A DNA stretch of 21,686 nt from an uncultured Moraxella sp. (GCA_916720335.1 CAKAQU010000011.1:1-21686), one strand, 5' to 3'; numbered from the stretch's first letter, positions 1-4,940 are shown. The notes: generated by a model from the sequence alone, not told the origin. Made by a program: numbers and translations.

Positions 1-55
1 AACTCCAACGAAATCAATCAGTTAATTAAGAAAAATCCATAAAACTTCGCATAAT
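1..55. repeat. 55-nt exact copy of the phage right end (also 6571-6625)
   Basis: Positions 1-55 are identical to 6571-6625 and diverge at the next base (A56 against G6626). The repeat ends with the XerC arm ACTTCGCATAA plus one T. It therefore represents the right end of a phage unit placed before the phage left end. This is expected in a tandem prophage or in the circular replicative form. A 55-nt overlap is also what a de Bruijn assembly with k=55 leaves at a branching contig end; that reading is inference. Confidence 0.85.
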
Positions 56-149
56 AGCAATGAGATTATGAAAAAAACCGCCGTGTTATCCTTTTTGAGA
101 CACGGCGGTTTTTTAGTTTGCGGTCATAATCTGCATTATGCGAAGTTTT
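41..149 (+). other. CTXphi-type folded attP: two inverted partial dif sites forming a forked hairpin
   Basis: Positions 41-55 are a perfect inverted repeat of 135-149 (15 bp containing the XerC arm ACTTCGCATAA). Positions 64-71 (GATTATGA) pair perfectly with 124-131. Between them is an asymmetric internal loop of 8 nt (56-63) against 3 nt (132-134). The first site reads XerC arm, 11-nt centre, TTATG-type XerD half. The second, on the minus strand, reads XerC arm, 6-nt centre TGCAGA, TTATG-type half. Folding the single strand brings XerC and XerD arms together in one duplex. CTXphi is known to integrate in this way, as folded (+) ssDNA through XerC strand exchange. The resemblance in architecture is strong; function is inferred. 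Confidence 0.85.
72..114 (+). terminator. Rho-independent terminator-like hairpin inside attP
   Basis: Positions 72-86 pair perfectly with 100-114 (15 bp: six A-T pairs then a GC core CCGCCGTG/CACGGCGG), with a 13-nt loop. The plus-strand 3' arm ends in TTTTTT and the minus strand likewise, so it could stop transcription from either side. It forms the inner stem of the forked attP hairpin and may also stabilise that fold. Confidence 0.7.
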
Positions 150-155
150 GTGTAT

Positions 156-198
156 TGTGGATAACTCTAACCTGTGGATAACTTAATAATTATCCACA
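156..198. promoter_or_regulatory. Cluster of three perfect DnaA boxes, two forming a hairpin
   Basis: TTATCCACA or its complement TGTGGATAA occurs at 156-164 (minus), 173-181 (minus) and 190-198 (plus), each spaced 17 bp apart. The second and third boxes are inverted and form a 9-bp hairpin with an 8-nt loop (182-189), so on single-stranded phage DNA a DnaA box would sit in a duplex stem. This is the layout of the A-site of the DnaA-dependent (ABC) primosome described for plasmid R6K. A role as complementary-strand initiation site is inferred. Confidence 0.72.
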
Positions 199-219
199 AG
201 TACAATGCTGATAGTATTA

Positions 220-272
220 GCGGCGGGTAGCCCCGCGCGCGGGGCGATGACGCGTAGCGGCAACCCGTCCGC
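220..272 (+). other. GC-rich hairpin, candidate packaging signal or strand origin
   Basis: Positions 220-228 pair with 263-272 (9 bp with one bulged T268). Inside the loop lies a perfect 14-nt palindrome CCCCGCGCGCGGGG at 231-244. This is the strongest fold of the intergenic region and contrasts with the AT-rich genes. Filamentous phages carry an imperfect hairpin packaging signal and their strand origins in such an intergenic region. Which role applies here cannot be told from sequence. Confidence 0.5.
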
Positions 273-424
273 ATAACTGCCACCTTGTCAGCATATCACA
301 ACCGCCCCCATCATAGTCTAACCCCGCATAACAACCAATTCACCCTCCCTAGCCCGCCTAAACAGCTAAATCTTAGAATGCGTTTATGATGAGTACAGTC
401 CACGCATATTGTACCCATGTAGTG

Positions 425-478
425 CCTTATCCTATCCTAAGATAAGGGTGAGGGCGGCGTTAGCGTGAGCTAGCCGCC
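425..478 (+). other. Two adjacent intergenic hairpins
   Basis: The first is CCTTATC 425-431 with GATAAGG 441-447, loop 9 nt. The second is 453-464 with 469-478: GGCGGC and TAGC pair with GCTA and GCCGCC across a 2-nt bulge (459-460), closed by a GTGA tetraloop. Both lie just before the first 156-bp repeat. They look like the tandem hairpins seen around filamentous-phage origins; the role is unassigned. Confidence 0.5.
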
Positions 479-494
479 ATTAACTTAGCTAACC

Positions 495-650
495 TTGCGG
501 CAACGATAGCAGCGGAAATATCTTGCAAATAATGATTACTAAATATTATTTTATAACGGTATCACGGTAGTAAGTACCTAGTAAAATTTAAATTTAGTTA
601 TCGTTAGCTTGCAAGGATTGCAGCGAATAGCGTGTCTGCCGCCCAAAAAA
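495..650 (+). repeat. 156-bp intergenic repeat, copy 1
   Basis: Matches 3515-3670 over 156 bp with a single difference (G641 against A3661). It contains complementary segments: GCGGCA 497-502 with TGCCGC 637-642, ACGATA 503-508 with TATCGT 599-604, and CTTGCAA 522-528 with TTGCAAG 609-615. This suggests a folded RNA or ssDNA element. It has no open frame and no obvious flanking target duplication. Confidence 0.92.
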
Positions 651-716
651 GGACGCAACGACGGCAACGGCTACGACCGAGGCGACGCAGGGCGGAGCAG
701 GGGACGGCGGGGCGGG
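651..716 (+). other. G-rich tract with G-quadruplex motif; C-rich on the minus strand
   Basis: In these 66 nt G outnumbers C about 33 to 18 and T occurs once. Positions 690-716 hold four G runs (690-692, 700-703, 709-712, 714-716) with loops of 7, 5 and 1 nt, which fits the usual G3+N1-7 rule. The complementary transcript, just downstream of the minus-strand genes, is C-rich and G-poor, as Rho-loading sites are. Either use is inferred. Confidence 0.5.
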
Positions 717-733
717 ATTATTGAGTAATTAAC

Positions 734-952
734 TTATAACCCTCTGTATTTTCGGCGTGATTTGATTCTTTCCTCTCTTTCTCTCAAGGTTTCTTCTCTG
801 GCTTCTGGTCGTATCATTTGCAAAGGGGGTAACTTTTTCTTTCTTTTTTGCTTTAATATTTTTTGTATATACGGCATGATAACAAAATGATAAAACACAA
901 TCACCATAATAATAAATACAATGGTTAAAATTAGGTGTATGACATCATTCAT
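734..952 (-). CDS. Small single-pass membrane protein of phage minus-strand operon
   Basis: 72 aa, family not recognised. Residues about 4-28 are a strongly hydrophobic membrane segment rich in Ile and Val. It is followed by a basic stretch (KQKRKKK near 34-40) and a charged Arg/Glu-rich tail, so an N-out, C-in orientation is likely by the positive-inside rule. Its start overlaps the end of the upstream minus-strand gene by 8 nt, which points to translational coupling. Both genes run against the phage structural genes, the usual place for regulatory or immunity genes in filamentous prophages (rstR in CTXphi is divergent in the same way). A role in superinfection exclusion is possible, but nothing in the sequence shows it. 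Confidence 0.65.
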   Translation of the reverse strand: MNDVIHLILTIVFIIMVIVFYHFVIMPYIQKILKQKRKKKLPPLQMIRPEAREETLREREERIKSRRKYRGL

Positions 953-1169
953 TTTTCTTTTTCTCTACTTCATTTTGACTTAACACCCTAATTTCACCGT
1001 TTCTAGTTACTTCAATTTCTCCAAACATAAGTGTTTGGTTTAATATTTCGTGCATGATTTTCGATTCTGTAAGTGGGATTTTCCCAATTCTTACGATTTC
1101 GCGGTTTATACTAATAGAAGTTCTATAAAGTGCTTCTTCTTCACCTTTGTTTAGTTTAAATGACTGCAT
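945..1169 (-). CDS. Small soluble protein, possible phage regulator
   Basis: 74 aa, family not recognised. It has no membrane segment and is rich in charged residues. A central part (about residues 33-47, LTESKIMHEILNQTL) looks helical and is followed by a short beta-like segment (GEIEVTRNGEIRVL). It is the first gene of a two-gene minus-strand operon divergent from Rep, and the 245-bp gap between them carries an 11-bp inverted repeat and three phased iterons that could be operators. Position and size fit a repressor of the replication gene, as with RstR of CTXphi. No helix-turn-helix or ribbon-helix-helix can be assigned with confidence, so the role is inferred from context only. Confidence 0.6.
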   Translation of the reverse strand: MQSFKLNKGEEEALYRTSISINREIVRIGKIPLTESKIMHEILNQTLMFGEIEVTRNGEIRVLSQNEVEKKKNE

Positions 1170-1299
1170 TTACTGCCCACTCTAATATTTCTAAAAATTA
1201 TAAATTATTTTTCTAAAAGTATTTACTTATAAAAATTTTTTTTGTAAAATTTTACTAATTTCTATTTTTCCACTTTTCTAAATATATATAAATTTGCAC

Positions 1300-1341
1300 C
1301 CCCGATTTTCAATAAGCCACATTGCAAACCGAAAATCGGGG
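1300..1341. promoter_or_regulatory. 11-bp perfect inverted repeat upstream of rep
   Basis: CCCCGATTTTC (1300-1310) is an exact inverted repeat of GAAAATCGGGG (1331-1341), with a 20-nt spacer. It lies in the divergent gap between the minus-strand operon and rep, 74 nt before the rep start. It could be an operator, a transcript leader hairpin or part of the double-strand origin. Confidence 0.6.
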
Positions 1342-1357
1342 ATAAAAACGCCTTATG

Positions 1358-1387
1358 TAATACGGCGTAATACGGCGTAATACGGCG
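1358..1387 (+). repeat. Three tandem 10-bp iterons TAATACGGCG upstream of rep
   Basis: TAATACGGCG is repeated at 1358-1367, 1368-1377 and 1378-1387. The 10-bp period places all copies on one face of the helix. A fourth, inverted and degenerate half-site is visible at 1349-1353 (ACGCC). They end 27 bp before the rep start codon. Binding by Rep (origin iterons) or by the divergent small protein (operator) are the two obvious readings. Confidence 0.7.
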
Positions 1388-1414
1388 TTATCAATTTTAG
1401 TAAACGGTTGTACT

Positions 1415-2671
1415 ATGTTAGATGTGAAAGCTCCCAACGCTGGCGAATATGTGATAATTGACGCAGTTAATTTCGTCTGTGCTATTGACAGTTTTAAAAC
1501 TGATGAGATGGCAACATTAGACACCAGTCCAACGGATTTGTTAGGTCGTGATTTGTCCGATGAGCAGATAAATACGGTTTATCAAGCAGTTATAGACAAA
1601 TTAAGCATGGATTTATCAAAAATTTTTGGCGATAAGTTTGCAAAACTGCAACAAAAAGGCTTAGGTATTCATTATTACAAATATTGTTATCAGTCAAAAA
1701 CAGATACAAAAGAGATATTAATCAATATCGGTCTTGGCGGTCAAAACAATACGGTATTTTTTGGTTTGACAGGTTTTGGCTGTAAAGTTGCTGATAAGGG
1801 CTGGGAAGCACGTTTACAAATATATCTAGCAACGTTGCAAAGCCCGCGTATTACCCGTATTGATTTAGCCCATGATGATTTAGATGGTGCTTACTCTAGT
1901 TTTGCCAAAGCCTATCAAGCTGATACAGATGACAAGTTTATTTTGCCAAAAACTCGTAACCGTCCATCTGTTACAGTTTCGGGCGAATTTAAGCATAATG
2001 ACCCGCAAAATAAAGGTCTAACAATGTATGTAGGTAGCCGAAAAAATGGCAAAATCATGCGTTGCTATGAAAAAGGTAAACAACTTGGCGACAAAAAAAG
2101 TAAATGGTTTCGTTCGGAACTTGAAATACACGGTAAAAAGCGGGTAATCCCTTTTGATGTTTTAACAAAACCAACAAGCTATTTTATTGCTGCTTATCCA
2201 TATAATAAGGAGCTAATAGACGCAGCAAAAAAGCATTTTGGCGACTGTACGCCTTTAAGTGCAGTAATTTTCCCATCGGTCAAGCGCGAAGCCCAAATTA
2301 CTTTATGCCGTGCCATACAAGTTTTAAAACATCAATTTGGACGTTACATTAAAGCATTTGGCGATATATTTACGCTAGAAAACTATAATTTTAAAAAAAT
2401 ACCTGATTATAAAGGCATTTTTAATCGTATCAAAACAGACAAACAAAAAGATTATTATCCAAAACGGCTAAGTCTAACTATGCACGTTTTTAAAGATGAT
2501 TTAGGGGGTGTTAATGTTATAAAACAACAAATCAAACAAAAAGCTAAATCATTGCGTAATGCTTTTTACAATGAAATGACTAATCCGCCTAAATATTATG
2601 ATGATGTAAGTTATCAAAGATATTTAGACAATGATGAAGAATTTCAATCATGGCTTGTTTCTCATACTTAG
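1415..2671 (+). CDS. Phage replication initiation protein (Rep_trans / RstA-like)
   Basis: 418 aa. Resembles the replication initiation factor family found in Neisseria and CTX-type filamentous phages (RstA, MDA-phage Rep). Such proteins nick the plus strand and start rolling-circle replication through a tyrosine. Visible conserved blocks are RITRIDLAHDD (145-155), the YVGSR segment (205-209) leading to CYEKGKQLG (217-225), WFRSELEIHG shortly after, and the IPFDVL...YF.AYPYN segment. Tyr205 and Tyr218 lie in the blocks where the nicking tyrosine is expected; which acts is not proven. The start has no clear Shine-Dalgarno sequence (the nearest is ACGG) and sits just after three iterons. It is the first gene of the plus-strand replication and structural cluster. 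The N-terminal 60 residues are less conserved in appearance. Confidence 0.85.
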   Translation: MLDVKAPNAGEYVIIDAVNFVCAIDSFKTDEMATLDTSPTDLLGRDLSDEQINTVYQAVIDKLSMDLSKIFGDKFAKLQQKGLGIHYYKYCYQSKTDTKEILINIGLGGQNNTVFFGLTGFGCKVADKGWEARLQIYLATLQSPRITRIDLAHDDLDGAYSSFAKAYQADTDDKFILPKTRNRPSVTVSGEFKHNDPQNKGLTMYVGSRKNGKIMRCYEKGKQLGDKKSKWFRSELEIHGKKRVIPFDVLTKPTSYFIAAYPYNKELIDAAKKHFGDCTPLSAVIFPSVKREAQITLCRAIQVLKHQFGRYIKAFGDIFTLENYNFKKIPDYKGIFNRIKTDKQKDYYPKRLSLTMHVFKDDLGGVNVIKQQIKQKAKSLRNAFYNEMTNPPKYYDDVSYQRYLDNDEEFQSWLVSHT

Positions 2672-2707
2672 AAAATGCAACACGGTTTAAAGACCTAAGG
2701 AGTAAAT

Positions 2708-2980
2708 ATGTTGCTATTTGTAGGTGATTTAATTGACGTAAAAACTGGTGATTATAATTCACTTGTTTTCCGATCTGAAAAATATGATTTTGGACTTGGC
2801 GAAATAGTCCCTTGTTCTCAAAGTATCGGTATTACTGAAGAAACTATGAAGTTTTTAGATAGTTATAAAAAGTCAATTGGTCAAAAAGTTACAATAGCCG
2901 TTAATGCTATTGTTACTAAAAATAAGACAGTTTATTTTATGTCTCAATCCGATATTTTAGCTGTTGATAAAAAACAGTAA
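2708..2980 (+). CDS. Putative ssDNA-binding protein (pV-like)
   Basis: 90 aa, small and soluble, with no membrane segment. The alternating beta-like pattern (LLFVGDLIDVKTG at 2-14, KVTIAVNAIVTKNKTVYFMS near 61-80) suits a small OB-type fold. It directly follows rep with a strong ribosome site (AAGGAG at 2697-2702) and precedes the coat genes, exactly where filamentous phages keep the gene V protein that coats the new plus strand before export. Size is close to Ff pV (87 aa). No sequence motif proves ssDNA binding, so the call rests on size, order and expression signal. Its stop overlaps the next start by 1 nt (TAATG). Confidence 0.6.
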   Translation: MLLFVGDLIDVKTGDYNSLVFRSEKYDFGLGEIVPCSQSIGITEETMKFLDSYKKSIGQKVTIAVNAIVTKNKTVYFMSQSDILAVDKKQ

Positions 2981-3174
2981 TGTATATCTGTTCCGAAATT
3001 GTAGATAACGTTTGTACAAACTGGCAAAAGCTAGATGATACAAATGTTTTATTGCAATCAATCGCAATTACCCCTAATGATGCTTACGCTTTAGCGGGTG
3101 CGATTATATCCCTATTAATTATGGCTTTTTTGGGCGGTTTAATAGGGCGTTTATTACTAAACTTTAAAATTTAA
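2980..3174 (+). CDS. Small phage membrane protein
   Basis: 64 aa. A short N-terminal part has two cysteines (C4, C12) and W15. A single glycine-rich membrane segment follows (about 38-60) with a short basic end (NFKI). The start overlaps the upstream stop by 1 nt (TAATG), so translation is probably coupled to the ssDNA-binding protein. Proteins of this shape with the YxC...C..W pattern recur in filamentous phages between the gene V and gene VIII equivalents. A minor virion tip component (pVII/pIX role) or an assembly factor is plausible, but the family is not assigned here. Confidence 0.7.
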   Translation: MYICSEIVDNVCTNWQKLDDTNVLLQSIAITPNDAYALAGAIISLLIMAFLGGLIGRLLLNFKI

Positions 3175-3185
3175 TAAGGTGATTT

Positions 3186-3383
3186 ATGAGTAAATATTAT
3201 TTAATGTGCGTCGCTACAGTTATGACAATGGTTCCCGCTGTTGCTAATGCTGCTTTAGATGTTCAGAATTTAACGACAGAAATTAGTGGTAACAGTACAA
3301 GTATACAAACAATTATGCTTGCAGTTTTAACAATTGTAGCTTTATTTGTTGGTTTCCGCTTTATTAAATCTGCTATGCGATAA
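3186..3383 (+). CDS. Major coat protein (pVIII-like)
   Basis: 65-aa precursor. The signal peptide ends in VANA (residue 22), leaving a mature protein of 43 residues starting ALDVQ. The mature form has an acidic to neutral amphipathic N-terminus (about 23-40), a single membrane helix (about 43-57) and a basic C-terminus (RFIKSAMR) that would contact the packaged DNA. These are the defining traits of filamentous-phage pVIII, and the length is close to the 50-residue Ff protein. A good ribosome site (AAGGTG) lies 4 nt before the start. It is inserted in the inner membrane after signal peptidase cleavage and forms the virion tube. It lies between two other small membrane protein genes. Confidence 0.88.
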   Translation: MSKYYLMCVATVMTMVPAVANAALDVQNLTTEISGNSTSIQTIMLAVLTIVALFVGFRFIKSAMR

Positions 3384-3395
3384 GGTTAAAAATCA

Positions 3396-3497
3396 ATGCA
3401 AGAAGTTTTAGATCCTAATGCTAGCTTTTTGAATTGGATAATAGTCGTTACAGTTGTAGCGGCTATTCATATTTTTATTAACACAATGATGAAATAG
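3396..3497 (+). CDS. 33-aa membrane protein (pVII/pIX-sized minor coat candidate)
   Basis: Frame from ATG 3396 to TAG 3495-3497, too short for usual gene finders. It begins MQEVLDPNASFLNW, has one hydrophobic helix (IIVVTVVAAIHIFI, residues 15-28) and ends NTMMK. It starts 12 nt after the pVIII stop with an AAGG-type ribosome site. The Ff minor coat proteins pVII and pIX are 33 and 32 residues long, have no signal peptide and cap the virion end that carries the packaging signal; this protein matches in size, topology and place next to the coat gene. The role is inferred. Confidence 0.65.
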   Translation: MQEVLDPNASFLNWIIVVTVVAAIHIFINTMMK

Positions 3498-3514
3498 GGT
3501 GATAAATAAAAATA

Positions 3515-3670
3515 TTGCGGCAACGATAGCAGCGGAAATATCTTGCAAATAATGATTACTAAATATTATTTTATAACGGTATCACGGTAGTAAGTACCTA
3601 GTAAAATTTAAATTTAGTTATCGTTAGCTTGCAAGGATTGCAGCGAATAGCGTGTCTGCCACCCAAAAAA
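3515..3670 (+). repeat. 156-bp intergenic repeat, copy 2
   Basis: Near-identical to 495-650. It lies between the 33-aa membrane protein gene and the tRNA-like element upstream of the adsorption protein gene. The one substitution (A3661 for G641) breaks a G-C pair of the outer stem present in copy 1, so only copy 1 can close that stem fully. Confidence 0.92.
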
Positions 3671-3685
3671 TAAAAAATTCCTTTA

Positions 3686-3764
3686 GAATCATTAGTTTAT
3701 GCGGATAAAACATTACAGTGCTTAAGCTAGCTGTAAGAATCTGGTTCGAAACCGGAATGATTCA
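3686..3764 (+). ncRNA. tRNA-like element with enlarged anticodon loop
   Basis: The 79 nt fold as a tRNA. The acceptor stem is a perfect 7 bp (3686-3692 with 3757-3763). U8-A9 follows. The D-arm is GTTT/AAAC (3695-3698, 3708-3711) with loop ATGCGGATA containing the GG pair. The T-arm is 5 bp with one G-T pair (3740-3744, 3752-3756) and the canonical loop TTCGAAA. A73 is the discriminator, followed by TCC instead of CCA. The anticodon arm is abnormal: stem TTACAG/CTGTAA (6 bp) with a 12-nt loop instead of 7, and a 3-nt variable region. It could be a decayed tRNA, a tRNA with an insertion or a viral tRNA mimic. It lies between the coat genes and the adsorption gene. Confidence 0.6.
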
Positions 3765-3788
3765 TCCTTTAAAATAGCAAATTAAAAA

Positions 3789-4940
3789 ATGAAAACATTT
3801 AAAAAACTACTCATAGCAATATCAATATCAGCATTATCAATAACAAATGTAAACGCTCAAGCTGTACCAAAGCCCGCAACGCCAGAACCAACATTACCAG
3901 ATAAATCAGCTAACCAAGAACGCTATACTTATATCGATAGACCTTATAAAGCTGCTAACGATACAAAGTATAAACAAGTTCCGATTAACAAAGCAAAGTT
4001 TGTTAATTATCTAAAAAAAATTCCTAAGCGTACGTTAATTGAGCTCGGCATTGCTGTTGGTATCAACGCTTTAAGTAATGCAGTTGATTATCTGCTTGAC
4101 CCAGCAAATAACACAATACAACCTATTACAAAATTACGCTGTCAATCGGGACCCCCAATTAATCTGTCTGCAAATACTCCAGATGAGCTGATGGATTTGA
4201 TATTTGCACATCCAACATTTAAGCGTAATCACACAAATCCCCAACGTGATAAATTTAGCTATAATGCTGATAGCCGTGTTATAAGTTATAACGGCTACAG
4301 TTACGGCGGATGTCAATTGCCTAAACAAGATACTAAGCAAGATGTATCATTAGATGATGTTGCTGATAAAACAATACAAGCAGCTAAAAACAACAATCCA
4401 AAAGCTGTTAGAGTGCTACAAGATTATGCAGATAATGAGATACAATTGTATCCTGATGTTTACCCCGACAAAGCCCCAAACCCAAACCCAAACCCCAATC
4501 CTTATGAGTTGCCAAACCCAGAGATTAAGCCAACCCCAAACCCAAATCCAAACCCAGAGATTAAGCCTAATCCAAATCCAAACCCAGAGATTAAGCCGAC
4601 CCCAAACCCAAATGATAAAACACCTTTTGAATTGCCTGCATTTTGTAAATGGGCTAGCAAAGTTTGCGACTTTATAGATTGGTTCAAAGATGACGATTTA
4701 CCAAAAAATGAATTACCGCCTATTGATATTAAAGATTTGCCAATTGATCAATCAGCAGCTGATAAAAAATATTATGATGCAAAGGCTCAATGCCCGTCCC
4801 CTGAAAAAATCGCTTTAGCTTTTGGTACGATAGATTTTGATTATACAAATATCTGTAATTTTTTTACAAAAATAGCTCCGTTTATTATGGCTAGTGCTTA
4901 CTTAACGGGTGCATTTATTGTTTTGAAGTCAAATAATTAA
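3789..4940 (+). CDS. Adsorption/minor coat protein, TspB-like (pIII role)
   Basis: 383 aa. Signal peptide ends VNA at residue 23. A cysteine-containing N-terminal region follows, then a Pro/Asn linker (about residues 231-275) with three NPEIKP blocks joined by PNPNP. The C-terminal part has cysteine-bearing CKWASKVCDF, KAQCPSP and a final membrane helix (about 358-379). This plan, and the C-terminal pattern, match TspB of the Neisseria MDA filamentous phage and the pIII role: receptor binding outside, C-terminal anchor for virion release. The Pro/Asn linker replaces the glycine linkers of Ff pIII. No Shine-Dalgarno sequence is visible before the ATG (AAATTAAAAA), which would keep expression low. 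The coding sequence is AT-rich like its neighbours. Confidence 0.8.
   Translation: MKTFKKLLIAISISALSITNVNAQAVPKPATPEPTLPDKSANQERYTYIDRPYKAANDTKYKQVPINKAKFVNYLKKIPKRTLIELGIAVGINALSNAVDYLLDPANNTIQPITKLRCQSGPPINLSANTPDELMDLIFAHPTFKRNHTNPQRDKFSYNADSRVISYNGYSYGGCQLPKQDTKQDVSLDDVADKTIQAAKNNNPKAVRVLQDYADNEIQLYPDVYPDKAPNPNPNPNPYELPNPEIKPTPNPNPNPEIKPNPNPNPEIKPTPNPNDKTPFELPAFCKWASKVCDFIDWFKDDDLPKNELPPIDIKDLPIDQSAADKKYYDAKAQCPSPEKIALAFGTIDFDYTNICNFFTKIAPFIMASAYLTGAFIVLKSNN
4479..4613 (+). repeat. Pro/Asn-coding tandem repeats in the adsorption gene
   Basis: The block CCCAGAGATTAAGCC recurs at 4517, 4553 and 4583 (periods 36 and 30 nt), each followed by runs of CCAAACCCAAA-type units coding PNPNP. Units differ by whole codons, so length can change in frame by slippage or recombination and alter the linker length of the adsorption protein. 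Confidence 0.8.

Larger units (their letters stand above)
150..733. other. Phage main intergenic region (no gene seen)
   Basis: About 580 bp without a credible reading frame. In order it holds the DnaA-box cluster (156-198), a GC-rich hairpin (220-272), a stretch with nothing recognised (273-424), two hairpins (425-478), repeat copy 1 (495-650) and a G-rich tract (651-716). By position it corresponds to the intergenic region of filamentous phages that carries origins and packaging signal. Confidence 0.75.
3498..3788 (+). other. Intergenic region between coat and adsorption genes
   Basis: 291 bp without a gene. It contains repeat copy 2 (3515-3670) and the tRNA-like element (3686-3764), then a short A/T-rich leader to the adsorption gene. 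In Ff phages a strong terminator and a weak promoter separate the abundant coat transcript from gene III here. No classical hairpin with a T run is seen, so the tRNA-like fold or the repeat may do that job. Confidence 0.6.

Noticed and set aside
1358..1387. CRISPR-like repeats
   Set aside because: Units are 10 bp, directly tandem, without spacers; they are iterons.
1309..1524. Minus-strand frame across the rep start and iterons
   Set aside because: Overlaps rep coding and its control region; no ribosome site and no family resemblance.
3686..3764. Normal functional tRNA gene
   Set aside because: The anticodon loop is 12 nt and the 3' end is ATCC, so an anticodon cannot be assigned; reported as tRNA-like only.
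4354..4677. Second plus-strand frame inside the adsorption gene
   Set aside because: Low-complexity Thr/Gln product from the repeat read out of frame; no start signal.
4502..4687. Minus-strand frame inside the adsorption gene, rich in Gly-Phe
   Set aside because: It is the mirror of the Pro/Asn-coding repeats, with no ribosome site; composition follows from the repeats.
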